Source: Enterobacter pseudoroggenkampii (lineage in GTDB: Bacteria > Pseudomonadota > Gammaproteobacteria > Enterobacterales > Enterobacteriaceae). From it: a DNA stretch of 64,000 nucleotides. Below, piece by piece: positions 42,162-51,284 of this stretch. A program made the translations under genes and the position numbers. Under the pieces are notes generated by a model. The model was not told the origin of the DNA and made no database searches. It saw only the letters and a program-made list of their open reading frames with translations. The DNA is taken from the NCBI RefSeq assembly GCF_026420145.1, contig NZ_JAPMLV010000006.1, positions 1-64,000 on the forward strand, given 5' to 3'. Numbering within the stretch: the stretch's first letter is position 1; each line of letters opens with the position of its first letter.

Positions 42162-43460
42162 ATGCGTAAAATTAAAGGGTTACGTTGGTATATGATCGCA
42201 CTGGTGACGTTAGGCACCGTGCTGGGCTACCTGACGCGTAACACCGTGGCAGCTGCAGCGCCAACGTTGATGGAAGAGCTGCATATCTCCACGCAGCAAT
42301 ACTCCTACATCATTGCTGCCTATTCCGCGGCGTATACCATCATGCAGCCTGTTGCTGGCTATGTGCTGGACATTCTCGGTACCAAAATCGGTTATGCCTT
42401 CTTCGCCATCGCCTGGGCGGTGTTCTGCGGTGCCACCGCGCTGGCAGGCAGCTGGGGTGGGCTGGCGCTGGCGCGTGGTGCGGTCGGTGCGGCAGAAGCC
42501 GCGATGATCCCGGCAGGCCTGAAGGCCAGCTCCGAGTGGTTCCCGGCAAAAGAGCGCTCCATTGCGGTCGGCTACTTCAACGTGGGCTCGTCCATCGGGG
42601 CAATGATTGCACCGCCGCTGGTGGTGTGGGCCATTGTGATGCACAGCTGGCAGATGGCGTTCATCATCTCTGGCGTGCTGAGCTTTGCCTGGGCAATGGC
42701 GTGGCTGATTTTCTATAAACACCCGCGCGATCAGAAAAAGCTCTCCGAAGAAGAACGCGAATACATCATTGGTGGTCAGGAAGCACAGCATCAGACCAAC
42801 AACGGCAAAAAAATGACCGTCTGGCAGATCCTGGGCACCCGTCAGTTCTGGGGTATCGCCCTGCCGCGTTTCCTGGCTGAACCGGCCTGGGGCACCTTTA
42901 ACGCGTGGATCCCCCTGTTCATGTTTAAAGTCTACGGCTTTAACCTGAAAGAGATCGCGATGTTCGCCTGGATGCCAATGCTGTTCGCTGACCTGGGCTG
43001 TATCGTGGGCGGCTACCTGCCACCGCTGTTCCAGCGCTGGTTTGGGGTGAACCTGATTGTTTCCCGTAAGATGGTCGTCACCATGGGCGCGCTGCTGATG
43101 ATTGGCCCGGGTATGATCGGCCTGTTCACCAGCCCGTACGTCGCCATTGCCCTGCTGTGCATCGGTGGCTTTGCGCACCAGTCCCTGTCCGGCGCGCTGA
43201 TTACGCTCTCGTCTGACGTCTTCGGCCGCAACGAAGTGGCCACCGCCAACGGCCTGACCGGGATGGCCGCCTGGACCGCGAGTACGATGTTTGCGCTGGT
43301 GGTCGGCGCGCTGGCGGATACCATCGGCTTCAGCCCGCTGTTCGCCGTGCTGGCTATTTTCGACCTGCTGGGTGCGGTAGTGATCTGGACGGTGCTGAAA
43401 AGCAAATCGGCAGAAGAGCTGGCGAAAGAGTCCCTCGGGAAACCGGCGACGCAGAGTTAG
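42162..43460 (+). CDS. exuT: Hexuronate:H+ symporter ExuT
   Basis: The 432-residue major-facilitator protein (12 helices, anion:cation symporter branch) has the MRKIKGLRWYMIALVTLGTVLGYLTRNTVAAAAP start and the GLKASSEWFPAKERSIAVGYFNVGSSIG motif. It imports glucuronate and galacturonate. It is divergent from uxaC and followed by a terminator and exuR. Length matches E. coli. Confidence 0.97.
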   Translation: MRKIKGLRWYMIALVTLGTVLGYLTRNTVAAAAPTLMEELHISTQQYSYIIAAYSAAYTIMQPVAGYVLDILGTKIGYAFFAIAWAVFCGATALAGSWGGLALARGAVGAAEAAMIPAGLKASSEWFPAKERSIAVGYFNVGSSIGAMIAPPLVVWAIVMHSWQMAFIISGVLSFAWAMAWLIFYKHPRDQKKLSEEEREYIIGGQEAQHQTNNGKKMTVWQILGTRQFWGIALPRFLAEPAWGTFNAWIPLFMFKVYGFNLKEIAMFAWMPMLFADLGCIVGGYLPPLFQRWFGVNLIVSRKMVVTMGALLMIGPGMIGLFTSPYVAIALLCIGGFAHQSLSGALITLSSDVFGRNEVATANGLTGMAAWTASTMFALVVGALADTIGFSPLFAVLAIFDLLGAVVIWTVLKSKSAEELAKESLGKPATQS

Positions 43461-43478
43461 CGAAAATGCGTTTCACCG

Positions 43479-43504
43479 AAGCCGCCTCCGGGCGGCTTTT
43501 TTAA
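43479..43504 (+). terminator. Terminator between exuT and exuR
   Basis: AGCCGCC-TCC-GGGCGGCT followed by TTTTTT is a compact rho-independent terminator, 19 bases after the exuT stop. Confidence 0.92.
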
Positions 43505-43575
43505 TGGCAAAATCTGGAGAGTGGCACGCAAAAGTGGTATAACAAATCATCTGCCGTACCCTGCCTGGAGCGCAT

Positions 43576-44352
43576 ATGGAAATCACCGAACCACGTCGTT
43601 TATATCAACAACTTGCTGCCGAGCTGAAAGATCGCATCGAGCAAGGGGTCTATCTTGTCGGTGATAAACTTCCCGCCGAGCGCTTTATCGCGGATGAAAA
43701 AAGTGTGAGCCGCACCGTGGTGCGTGAAGCGATTATCATGCTGGAAGTGGAAGGCTACGTTGAGGTACGCAAAGGCTCCGGCATTCACGTGATTTCTAAT
43801 CTGCCGAAACACTCTCCCGTCGCGGACGAAAGTCTGGAATTCGCCAGCTATGGCCCGTTTGAGCTGCTCCAGGCTCGCCAGCTGATCGAAAGCAATATTG
43901 CCGAGTTTGCGGCGACGCAGGTGACCAAGCAGGACATCATGAAGTTGATGGAGATCCAGGAGAATGCCCGTAAGGAAAAATGTTTCCGCGATTCAGAGTG
44001 GGATCTGCAGTTCCACGTTCAGGTCGCCCTGGCAACCCAAAATACGGCGCTGGCGGCAATCGTAGAAAAAATGTGGACTCAGCGCGTTCACAACCCGTAC
44101 TGGAAAAAACTGCACGACCATATCGATTCCCGTACCGTCGACAACTGGTGTGACGATCACGATCAAATCCTTAAGGCGCTGATTCGTAAAGACCCGCATG
44201 CCGCTAAGCTGGCGATGTGGCAGCACCTAGAAAACACCAAGCAGATGCTGTTCAACGAAACCAGCGATGACTTCGAATTTAACGCTGACCGCTATCTTTT
44301 CGCCGATAATCCCGTTGTTCATCTCGATACGGCATCCAGTGCCGCAAAATAG
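43576..44352 (+). CDS. exuR: Hexuronate regulon repressor ExuR
   Basis: The 258-residue FadR/GntR-family regulator has an N-terminal winged helix ([64 protein letters not shown]) and a helical FCD ligand domain whose histidines would bind a metal. It represses exuT, uxaCA and related genes until hexuronate intermediates bind. Confidence 0.96.
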   Translation: MEITEPRRLYQQLAAELKDRIEQGVYLVGDKLPAERFIADEKSVSRTVVREAIIMLEVEGYVEVRKGSGIHVISNLPKHSPVADESLEFASYGPFELLQARQLIESNIAEFAATQVTKQDIMKLMEIQENARKEKCFRDSEWDLQFHVQVALATQNTALAAIVEKMWTQRVHNPYWKKLHDHIDSRTVDNWCDDHDQILKALIRKDPHAAKLAMWQHLENTKQMLFNETSDDFEFNADRYLFADNPVVHLDTASSAAK

Positions 44353-44696
44353 ATGACCTTTCTGCTGGCAGGCGCTACGTTGCGCCTTTTGGCTTCAATG
44401 GGTAAGCAAAACATATATAGTGTCAGCCTTTGTAAATCCCCTCGCTCACTTCCTGGGCTTACGCCAAAATCAACTCACCCCTGCAAATTCTGTGACGCAG
44501 AACGTTGGGCTTTGTTACAATTGGATTCAATTCCTTATTTTGTAAGTTAGTGCTTGCTAACCAGCCAATTAACAGGGAACAGTGTTGGCCACACCGCAAT
44601 GTGTCCGCGAGCGACCATAATGAAATCACAACAATGTCGCCGTGCTGTTTGTCCCGGATAACAGGCGTGACGTTAACCGATTTCCAGGAACACTGA
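44353..44696 (+). other. Intergenic region before yqjA
   Basis: These 344 bases contain no convincing gene; a 65-codon frame at 44353-44550 begins directly at the exuR stop and has no homology I recognise. No clear terminator follows exuR. The palindrome-like GTTAGTGCTTGCTAAC lies at 44546-44561 and could be a regulator site. The yqjA promoter must be within it; in E. coli yqjA is under CpxR, but I cannot point to a CpxR box with confidence. Confidence 0.5.
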
Positions 44697-45359
44697 ATGG
44701 AACTTTTGACCCAACTACTGCATGCCCTCTGGGCGCAGGATTTTGAAACGCTGGCCAACCCTTCCATGATTGGCATGCTCTATTTCGTCTTGTTTATGAT
44801 CCTGTTCCTTGAGAACGGTTTGCTGCCTGCTGCCTTCCTGCCCGGTGATAGTTTGCTGGTGCTTGTCGGCGTGCTGTGTGCCAAAGGGGCGATGGCGTTT
44901 CCACACACCATTTTATTACTGACCGTCGCGGCCAGCCTCGGCTGCTGGGTGAGCTATATCCAGGGAAGATGGCTGGGCAATACCCGAATTGTCCAGAACT
45001 GGCTCTCGCACCTGCCTGCACATTATCATCAGCGGGCGCACCACCTTTTCCATAAGCACGGGCTTTCCGCGCTGCTGATTGGCCGCTTTATTGCCTTTGT
45101 TCGCACCCTGTTGCCCACCATTGCCGGGCTGTCGGGATTGAGCAGCACGCGCTTCCAGTTCTTCAACTGGATGAGCGGTCTGTTATGGGTGCTTATTCTG
45201 ACGACGCTGGGCTATGCATTGGGTAAAACGCCGGTCTTTATGAAATATGAAGACCAGCTGATGTCCTGCCTGATGCTGCTGCCTGTGGTTCTGTTGGTCT
45301 TCGGCCTGATCGGCTCCCTGGTCGTCCTGTGGAAAAAGAAATACGGAGCCAGAGGCTGA
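44697..45359 (+). CDS. yqjA: DedA-family membrane protein YqjA
   Basis: The 220-residue DedA protein has several membrane helices and conserved acidic and basic motifs ([37 protein letters not shown]). DedA proteins probably act as proton-dependent lipid-carrier transporters; E. coli YqjA supports growth at alkaline pH and membrane homeostasis with YghB. mzrA starts 3 bases after its stop, so they are cotranscribed. Confidence 0.96.
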   Translation: MELLTQLLHALWAQDFETLANPSMIGMLYFVLFMILFLENGLLPAAFLPGDSLLVLVGVLCAKGAMAFPHTILLLTVAASLGCWVSYIQGRWLGNTRIVQNWLSHLPAHYHQRAHHLFHKHGLSALLIGRFIAFVRTLLPTIAGLSGLSSTRFQFFNWMSGLLWVLILTTLGYALGKTPVFMKYEDQLMSCLMLLPVVLLVFGLIGSLVVLWKKKYGARG

Positions 45360-45361
45360 CG

Positions 45362-45745
45362 ATGGTTATCTCACCGCTCGCTCTGCGCCGTTTTGCCTTT
45401 GCCATGATTACGCTGGTGGTGCTCAGCGCCCTGCTGCTGGCCTGGAGCGCGCTTTCGCATCAGGAATCGACGCTGGCCATCCGCCCGGTAAACCAGGGTG
45501 CCAGCGTGCCTGACGGTTTTTCTGTCTGGCATCATCTGGATGCGAACGGGATCCGCTTTAAGAGCATCACCCCGCAGGACGATGTTTTACTGATCAAGTT
45601 TGATTCCCGTGCGCAAAGTGCCGCCGCGAAAGTGGTTCTCGATCGTACGCTGCCGCACGGGTATATCATTGCTCAGCAGGAAGATGACAGCCAGCCTGCA
45701 GCCTGGCTCTCATTGATTCGCGATACGTCGCATCGGTTTGGATAA
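45362..45745 (+). CDS. mzrA: EnvZ/OmpR modulator MzrA
   Basis: The 127-residue protein has one N-terminal membrane helix (about residues 10-29) and a periplasmic domain ([32 protein letters not shown]). In E. coli MzrA (YqjB) interacts with EnvZ and links the Cpx and EnvZ/OmpR systems. I use the ATG at 45362, just after the yqjA stop; the earlier frame overlaps yqjA. Confidence 0.93.
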   Translation: MVISPLALRRFAFAMITLVVLSALLLAWSALSHQESTLAIRPVNQGASVPDGFSVWHHLDANGIRFKSITPQDDVLLIKFDSRAQSAAAKVVLDRTLPHGYIIAQQEDDSQPAAWLSLIRDTSHRFG

Positions 45746-45887
45746 CTTCCAGGATTCCGAATCTTTTCACTCACTTTGGTGAATCCCCCGTTTACTTACT
45801 ATGCTTAAGTACGCGGAGCACCCCTCGATGTACTCCGCATAACTTTGGATAGCGGCTCAAGCCGCAACACAATGGAAGGTTTCGATA

Positions 45888-46256
45888 ATGAAATTCCGCA
45901 TGACTCTGGCTTTGGCCCTTTTTTCTTTAAGCACAGCATCCTTCGCAAACTCTCTCTGTCAGGAGAAAGAACAGGATATTCAGCGTGAGATCGGTTATGC
46001 CGAAAAGCATAACAATCAGCACCGTGTTGATGGACTTAAAAAAGCGCTGAGCGAAGTGAAAGCGAACTGTTCAGACAGCAAGCTTCGTGCCGACCACCAG
46101 AAGAAAATCGCTGAACAGAAGGACGAGATAGCCGAGCGCCGTCGCGACCTGCAGGAAGCGAAAGAGAAAGGGGATGCGGAAAAAATTGCTAAGCGCGAGA
46201 AGAAGTTGAAAGAAGCGCAGGACGACCTGAAAGCGCTGGAAGCTCGCGATTATTGA
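45888..46256 (+). CDS. yqjC: Exported coiled-coil protein YqjC (DUF1090)
   Basis: The 122-residue protein has a signal peptide (MKFRMTLALALFSLSTASFA, cut before NS), two cysteines (SLCQEKE, KANCSDS) and a long charged helix rich in Lys, Glu and Arg. This is the DUF1090/YqjC family, located in the periplasm; its role is unknown. First gene of the yqjCDEK cluster. Confidence 0.94.
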   Translation: MKFRMTLALALFSLSTASFANSLCQEKEQDIQREIGYAEKHNNQHRVDGLKKALSEVKANCSDSKLRADHQKKIAEQKDEIAERRRDLQEAKEKGDAEKIAKREKKLKEAQDDLKALEARDY

Positions 46257-46287
46257 GTTAACGGAAATCTCAACAGGAGAGAGAATC

Positions 46288-46593
46288 ATGTCAAAAGATA
46301 CGACGTCTGAACATCTGCGCGCTGAACTGAAATCCCTGGCCGATACCCTTGAAGAGGTGCTGAACTCCTCTGCTGACAAGTCAAAAGAAGAGGTCAGCAA
46401 GCTGCGCAGCAAGGCGGAGCAAGCGCTGAAGGAGAGCCGTTATCGCCTGGGTGAAACCGGTGATGCACTGGCGAAACAAACCCGTGAAGCGGCTGCCCGC
46501 GCGGACGAATATGTGCGTGATAATCCATGGACGGGTGTAGGGATTGGTGCCGCAGTGGGTGTGGTACTGGGTGTCCTGCTGACGCGTCGTTGA
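46288..46593 (+). CDS. yqjD: Ribosome-associated membrane protein YqjD (ElaB family)
   Basis: The 101-residue protein has a helical N-terminal part and a C-terminal membrane helix with glycine zipper (NPWTGVGIGAAVGVVLGVLLTRR). E. coli YqjD, with ElaB and YgaM, tethers ribosomes to the inner membrane in stationary phase, and rpoS controls it. One base separates it from yqjE. GGAGAGAG precedes the start. Confidence 0.95.
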   Translation: MSKDTTSEHLRAELKSLADTLEEVLNSSADKSKEEVSKLRSKAEQALKESRYRLGETGDALAKQTREAAARADEYVRDNPWTGVGIGAAVGVVLGVLLTRR

Positions 46594-46594
46594 T

Positions 46595-46987
46595 ATGGAA
46601 GATCCTCGTCACGCACAAGGGCCTGCTAACAACGTCCTCGGCATCGGCCAGCGTATTTTAACGACGCTGGTCGGGATTGCCGAAACGCGCGTCCGGCTGG
46701 CAGTGGTCGAGCTGGAAGAGGAGAAAGCGAACCTCTTCCAGATGCTGCTGATGCTCGGGCTGACCATGCTCTTCGCCGCGTTTGGCCTGATGAGCCTGAT
46801 GGTGTTAATCATCTGGGCCATTGACCCGCAGTATCGTCTTAACGCGATGATTGCCACCACCGTCGTTCTGCTGGTCGCCGCGTTGATCGGCGGTATCTGG
46901 ACGCTGCGTAAAGCGCGCAAGTCCACATTCCTGCGCCATACGCGTCAGGAGCTGGCGAACGATCGCGCCCTGCTGGAGGATGACTAG
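46595..46987 (+). CDS. yqjE: Phage-holin-III-like membrane protein YqjE
   Basis: The 130-residue protein has two central membrane helices (about residues 48-73 and 83-103) flanked by charged ends, the DUF1469/YqjE family. It overlaps no neighbour but yqjK begins 2 bases after its stop, consistent with an operon. Function unknown; probably a partner of YqjD at the membrane. Confidence 0.94.
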   Translation: MEDPRHAQGPANNVLGIGQRILTTLVGIAETRVRLAVVELEEEKANLFQMLLMLGLTMLFAAFGLMSLMVLIIWAIDPQYRLNAMIATTVVLLVAALIGGIWTLRKARKSTFLRHTRQELANDRALLEDD

Positions 46988-46989
46988 CC

Positions 46990-47286
46990 GTGAGCGGTAA
47001 AGCCGAACGTCAAAAGCGAAAAGCGTACCTGCTAAGCCAGATCCAGCAGCAACGGCTGGACCTGTCTGCCAGCCGTCGCGACTGGATTGACGCGACGCGA
47101 CGGTTTGACCGGGGCTGGAATACCGTCCTGAGCCTGCGTTCATGGGCGCTGGTCGGCAGCAGCGTGATGGCTATCTGGTCCGTTCGTCATCCGAACATGC
47201 TGATCCGCTGGGCGCGTCGTGGATTTGGTGCCTGGAGCGCCTGGCGTCTGGTGAAAGCAACGTTGCGGCAGCAGCAATTACGCTAG
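46990..47286 (+). CDS. yqjK: YqjK-like protein
   Basis: The 98-residue basic protein has a Gln/Arg-rich start (KAERQKRKAYLLSQIQQQRLDLSASRRDW) and one hydrophobic stretch (SWALVGSSVMAIWSV), matching the YqjK-like family. GTG start with the upstream yqjE stop 2 bases away. Last gene of yqjCDEK; a BIME follows. Confidence 0.92.
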   Translation: MSGKAERQKRKAYLLSQIQQQRLDLSASRRDWIDATRRFDRGWNTVLSLRSWALVGSSVMAIWSVRHPNMLIRWARRGFGAWSAWRLVKATLRQQQLR

Positions 47287-47293
47287 CCTTCTC

Positions 47294-47363
47294 GCCGGGT
47301 GGCGGCTACGCCTTACCCGGCCTACTTGCACTCGTAGGCCGGGTAAGCGCAGCGCCACCCGGC
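47294..47363. repeat. BIME: paired REP elements in inverted orientation
   Basis: GCCGGGTGGCGGCTACGCCT... and, 8 bases after it, GTAGGCCGGGTAAGCGCAGCGCCACCCGGC form two head-to-head REP units. They lie after yqjK and may stabilise or end the transcript. The following 47364-47538 holds the yqjF promoter region, where I see TTGACA at 47406 but no convincing -10. Confidence 0.9.
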
Positions 47364-47538
47364 AAAATTCTCTCCCCTCCCTTACTCAATATCTTTGAAA
47401 AAGATTGACAGTTTTCCTTGCTAACAATTGCCACCCGCCCCGTTTATGATGCTCTCCATCGACAGCAACGACGCGGTATCTACCCGGAATTGCAGACAAA
47501 TAACGTTCAGCCGCTGATGTGGTTTCCTGGAGAGTAAA

Positions 47539-47931
47539 ATGAAAAAATTAGAAGATGTTGGTGTACTGGTAGCGCGTATTCTGATGCCAATTCTGTTCAT
47601 CGTGGCAGGTTGGGGAAAAATCACTGGTTATGCGGGTACCCAGCAGTATATGGAAGCCATGGGCGTTCCGGGGTTCCTGTTGCCACTGACCATTCTTCTT
47701 GAGTTCGGCGGCGGCCTGGCAGTCCTGTTCGGCTTCCTGACCCGCACCACCGCGCTGTTTACTGCAGGCTTCACCGTGCTGACGGCGTTCATCTTCCACA
47801 GCAACTTTGCGGAAGGCGTGAACTCTCTGATGTTCATGAAAAACCTGACCATCGCGGGTGGCTTCCTGCTGCTGGCCGTCACTGGCCCGGGCGCATACAG
47901 CATCGACCGCGTTCTGAATAAGAAATGGTAA
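47539..47931 (+). CDS. yqjF: DoxX-family membrane protein YqjF
   Basis: The 130-residue four-helix membrane protein (LVARILMPILFIVAGWGKITGYAGTQQYMEAMGVPG) is of the DoxX/YqjF type. E. coli yqjF responds to 2,4-dinitrotoluene through YhaJ, a regulator that is also present in this window; the cellular role is in quinone-type detoxification or unknown. A terminator follows. Confidence 0.94.
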   Translation: MKKLEDVGVLVARILMPILFIVAGWGKITGYAGTQQYMEAMGVPGFLLPLTILLEFGGGLAVLFGFLTRTTALFTAGFTVLTAFIFHSNFAEGVNSLMFMKNLTIAGGFLLLAVTGPGAYSIDRVLNKKW

Positions 47932-47953
47932 GCACGCTATACTGAATGAACAC

Positions 47954-47980
47954 AAAGCGAGGAGACATCTCCTCGCTTTT
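47954..47980 (+). terminator. Terminator between yqjF and yqjG
   Basis: AAAGCGAGGAGA-CAT-CTCCTCGCTTTT is a strong 11-base stem followed by a short T-run, 22 bases after the yqjF stop. Confidence 0.88.
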
Positions 47981-48002
47981 GCTATCTGACGGAGGAGAAA
48001 AA

Positions 48003-48989
48003 ATGGGACAACTCGTAGACGGCGTCTGGCAGGATGTCTGGTATGACACCAAATCCACCGGAGGTCGCTTTAAGCGCTCTGTTTCGGCCTTCCGTAACTG
48101 GCTGACCGCCGATGGTGCGCCAGGCCCTAGCGGTGAAGGCGGCTTCGCGGCTGAGAAAGACCGTTATCATCTTTATGTTTCCCTTGCCTGTCCGTGGGCC
48201 CACCGCACGCTGATCGTGCGCAAGCTTAAAGGTCTTGAATCCTTCATTCCGGTTTCCGTCGTCAACCCGTTGATGCTGGAAAACGGCTGGACGTTTGACA
48301 GTGATTTCCCTGCGGCGACCGGCGACGAACTGTATCACCACGATTTCCTGTACCAGCTCTATCTGCGCGCCGATCCGCATTACACCGGTCGCGTGACCGT
48401 GCCGGTGCTGTGGGACAAGAAAAACCAGACGATTGTCAGCAATGAGTCTGCGGAAATCATCCGCATGTTCAATACCGCATTTGATGCCCACGGCGCCCGT
48501 GCCGGAGATTACTATCCGGTTGAGCTGCGTGAGAAAATTGATGAGCTAAACAGCTGGATTTACGACAACGTCAACAACGGTGTCTATAAGGCCGGTTTCG
48601 CCACCAGCCAGGAAGCGTATGACGAAGCGGTTAGAAAAGTGTTTGAATCGCTTGAACGCCTGGAACAGCTCCTGGGCAAGCATCGCTACCTGACGGGCGA
48701 TCGCCTCACGGAAGCGGACATTCGCCTGTGGACCACGCTGGTTCGCTTTGATCCGGTCTATGTCACCCACTTTAAGTGCGACAAGCACCGCATCAGCGAT
48801 TACCTGAACCTGTATGGTTTCCTGCGCGACATCTACCAGATGCCGGGCATCGCGGAGACGGTCGACTTCGACCATATTCGCACCCACTATTTCCGCAGCC
48901 ACAAAACCATCAACCCGACGGGCATTATCTCCATTGGGCCGTGGCAGGATCTGAATGAACCTCACGGGCGCGACGTCCGTTTTGGATAA
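48003..48989 (+). CDS. yqjG: Glutathionyl-hydroquinone reductase YqjG
   Basis: The 328-residue Xi-class glutathione transferase has the catalytic CPWAH motif (SLACPWAHRTLIVRKLKGLE, Cys near residue 63) and a C-terminal GST helical domain ending HPTGIISIGP-like (NPTGIISIGPWQDLNEPH). It reduces glutathionyl-hydroquinones. The start MGQLVDGVWQD has GGAGGAGAAAAA upstream; the earlier frame overlaps the terminator and is rejected. Confidence 0.96.
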   Translation: MGQLVDGVWQDVWYDTKSTGGRFKRSVSAFRNWLTADGAPGPSGEGGFAAEKDRYHLYVSLACPWAHRTLIVRKLKGLESFIPVSVVNPLMLENGWTFDSDFPAATGDELYHHDFLYQLYLRADPHYTGRVTVPVLWDKKNQTIVSNESAEIIRMFNTAFDAHGARAGDYYPVELREKIDELNSWIYDNVNNGVYKAGFATSQEAYDEAVRKVFESLERLEQLLGKHRYLTGDRLTEADIRLWTTLVRFDPVYVTHFKCDKHRISDYLNLYGFLRDIYQMPGIAETVDFDHIRTHYFRSHKTINPTGIISIGPWQDLNEPHGRDVRFG

Positions 48990-48994
48990 ATATT

Positions 48995-49020
48995 AAGGGC
49001 ATCAATAGATGCCCTTTTTT
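48995..49020 (+). terminator. Terminator after yqjG
   Basis: AAGGGCATC-AATA-GATGCCCTT followed by TTTT, 6 bases after the stop codon. Confidence 0.93.
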
Positions 49021-49096
49021 AATTCACAATCTCCATCTATCCTTACTTTGATTGCTTAAAAAACAAGTGATTGACCGACTATTGAGGCAAGGAAAA

Positions 49097-49462
49097 ATGG
49101 ACTGGTATTTAAAAGTACTGCGCAACTACATTGGATTTGGTGGCCGCGCCCGCCGCAAAGAGTACTGGATGTTCGTTCTGGTGAACTTCATCCTCGTCAT
49201 GGTGCTGGGCATTGTGGATAAAATTCTCGGCTGGGAGCGGGCTGGCGGTGAAGGCGTGCTGACCACCATTTATGGCCTGTTGGTCCTGCTGCCATCATGG
49301 GCGGTGCTGTTCCGTCGACTGCACGACACCGATCGTTCAGCGTGGTGGCTATTGCTGCTGTTGATCCCGATTGTGGGCTGGATCGTGATTTTGATTTTCA
49401 ACTGCCAGAGCGGGACGCCGGGCGAAAACCGCTTTGGCCCCGATCCTAAGGTCGGCGCGTAA
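49097..49462 (+). CDS. yhaH: DUF805 membrane protein YhaH
   Basis: The 121-residue protein starts MDWYLKVLRNYIGFGGRARRKEYWMF, the DUF805 hallmark, and has three membrane helices with the LFRRLHDTDRSAWWLLLLLIPIVG motif. Function unknown. AAGGAAAA precedes the ATG at 49097; the upstream part of the open frame is not conserved. Confidence 0.95.
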   Translation: MDWYLKVLRNYIGFGGRARRKEYWMFVLVNFILVMVLGIVDKILGWERAGGEGVLTTIYGLLVLLPSWAVLFRRLHDTDRSAWWLLLLLIPIVGWIVILIFNCQSGTPGENRFGPDPKVGA

Positions 49463-49468
49463 AATAAC

Positions 49469-49500
49469 GCCCGGTGGCGCTTACGCTTACCGGGCCTACT
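49469..49500. repeat. REP element between convergent yhaH and yhaJ
   Basis: GCCCGGTGGCGCTTACGC pairs imperfectly with TTACCGGGC and ends in CTACT, a single REP unit. Confidence 0.85.
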
Positions 49501-49503
49501 CGT

Positions 49504-50406
49504 TCATTTATTGTGGTGGGCGAAAAGTTTGGGTATTTCGCGCAGGCACCATGATTTGGCTTCGCCCATGCTGTCGCGACGCCACGCCATAATGATATCC
49601 ACTTCGCTGGTATACTCCGGGCTCACGACCCGCAGTCGCCCTTCTGCAATATCTTTTTCCACAAACGGGTACGGCATCGTCGCCACGCCCAGACCTGCCA
49701 GCAGCGCCTGCCGTTTGTCTTCCAGTGAGGTCACCGTCAGACGAGGCTGTTTATCCAGAAGTTGCACCGTCAGCACCGGACGCTCGCGCGCGGTATCCGC
49801 GACCGCCACGCCGCGATACTTCACGCGCGTGACTTCAGAGAGCGGCTCCGGCTCCTGGTGAATCGGGTGGTTGGGGGCAGCAACGTAGACGTTCATCACG
49901 CTGTAGAGCTTGCGCGAGTTGATTTCTGACGATGAGCGGAAGTGCATGTCCGGCGCAATGACGATATCCGCCCTGCCCGTCTCCAGACGCTCCCACGCCC
50001 CTGCCAGCACCTCGGTGATGATCGACAGCTGCGTATTGGCCTTCGCTGCCAGGCGGTCCACCAGCGGGAACAGCGCTTCTGACGGCACCAGCGCTTCGGT
50101 AACTAACGTCAGATGGGTTTCCCAGCCGCGCGCCAGCGCTTCGGCGTCCGTCGTGAGCTTGTCCGCCGCCTCCAGCAGCACGCGGCCACGCTCCAGCAGC
50201 ATCCGCCCGACGTTGGTGAATTTTGTTCGATGGCCGGAGCGGTCAAACAGCACCACGTCCAGCTCTTCCTCCAGCTTCTGCATGGTGTAGCTCAGCGCAG
50301 ACGGAACGCGCCCCAGTTCATCGGCCGCCGCCGCAAAACTGCCGCGCCGGTCAATCGCGTCCATGACGCGAAGCGCCTCAAGCGTCAATGCTCTCTCTTT
50401 AGCCAT
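49504..50406 (-). CDS. yhaJ: LysR-type regulator YhaJ
   Basis: The 300-residue protein has an N-terminal helix-turn-helix (ALRVMDAIDRRGSFAAAADELGRVPSALSYTMQKLEEEL, about residues 12-50) and a LysR ligand domain. In E. coli YhaJ activates yqjF on exposure to 2,4-dinitrotoluene and related quinone products; yqjF lies 2.3 kb away here too. It is divergent from yhaK. Confidence 0.94.
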   Translation of the reverse strand: MAKERALTLEALRVMDAIDRRGSFAAAADELGRVPSALSYTMQKLEEELDVVLFDRSGHRTKFTNVGRMLLERGRVLLEAADKLTTDAEALARGWETHLTLVTEALVPSEALFPLVDRLAAKANTQLSIITEVLAGAWERLETGRADIVIAPDMHFRSSSEINSRKLYSVMNVYVAAPNHPIHQEPEPLSEVTRVKYRGVAVADTARERPVLTVQLLDKQPRLTVTSLEDKRQALLAGLGVATMPYPFVEKDIAEGRLRVVSPEYTSEVDIIMAWRRDSMGEAKSWCLREIPKLFAHHNK

Positions 50407-50510
50407 CTCGTTCTCATTCAGGAAATTTGAACATACCAGGCAGAATATCTGGCTAACAATGCAGCGTCCATACCTTTACCATTGTTTTAGTGTAAAGAGA
50501 GGTCAAGTTT

Positions 50511-51212
50511 ATGATTACGACAAGAACAGCTAAACAGTGCGGACAAGCCGATTTCGGTTGGCTGCAGGCCCGCTACACCTTTTCCTTTGGACACTACTTT
50601 GACCCTAAACTCCTCGGTTACGCTTCATTGCGCGTGTTGAACCAGGAAGTGCTCGCCCCGGGCGCCTCCTTCCAGCCGCGTACGTACCCGAAAGTCGATA
50701 TCCTGAACCTGATCCTGGAAGGCGAGGCAGAATACCGCGATAGCGAGGGCAATCATGTCCAGGCAAAGGCTGGCGAAGCATTGTTAATTTCCACGCAGCC
50801 GGGCATCAGCTACAGCGAGCATAACCTCAGCAAAGACAAAACGCTGACCCGCATGCAGCTGTGGCTGGACGCCTGCCCTGAGCGGGAAAATCCGCTGGTA
50901 CAGAAGTTAGATTTAACGGGCGATAAGCAACAGCTGATTGCATCGCCGGATGGCAGTAAAGGTAGCCTGCAGCTGCGTCAGCAGGTGTGGCTGCACCATA
51001 TCGAACTGAAGAAAGGTGAACAGGCGAGCTTCCAGCTTCATGGCCCGCGCGCCTATTTGCAGTCTATTCACGGTACGGTGCATGCGGTGACGCATACGGA
51101 AGAGAAAGAAGCGCTAACCTGCGGCGACGGGGCGTTTATTCGTGATGAAGCGAATATCACCCTGGTGGCGGATACGCCGCTGCGCGCGCTGCTGATTGAT
51201 TTGCCGGTTTAA
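50511..51212 (+). CDS. yhaK: Pirin-family bicupin YhaK
   Basis: The 233-residue protein has two cupin halves of the pirin/YhaK type (RTYPKVDILNLILEGEAEYRDSEGN in the first; LQLRQQVWLHHIELKKGEQASFQLHGPRAYLQSIHG in the second). E. coli YhaK, also 233 residues, lacks the metal typical of pirins and senses oxidants. Cytosolic. It is divergent from yhaJ, its likely regulator. Confidence 0.94.
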   Translation: MITTRTAKQCGQADFGWLQARYTFSFGHYFDPKLLGYASLRVLNQEVLAPGASFQPRTYPKVDILNLILEGEAEYRDSEGNHVQAKAGEALLISTQPGISYSEHNLSKDKTLTRMQLWLDACPERENPLVQKLDLTGDKQQLIASPDGSKGSLQLRQQVWLHHIELKKGEQASFQLHGPRAYLQSIHGTVHAVTHTEEKEALTCGDGAFIRDEANITLVADTPLRALLIDLPV

Positions 51213-51217
51213 AAATC

Positions 51218-51267
51218 CCCCTCACCCCAACCCCTCTCCCCTTTGGGGAGAGGGCCGGGGTGAGGGG
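51218..51267. repeat. CCCTCACCC...GAGAGGG repeat, copy 6
   Basis: CCCCTCACCCCAACCCCTCTCCCC, TTT loop, then GGGGAGAGGG and GGGGTGAGGGG: a near-perfect long palindrome between convergent yhaK and cyuA. Confidence 0.88.
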
Positions 51268-51284
51268 TAACGGGTTGGATTAAT

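Noticed and set aside
44353..44550. 65-codon ORF right after exuR
   Set aside because: Starts at the exuR stop but shows no ribosome site, no domain and no following partner; treated as chance.
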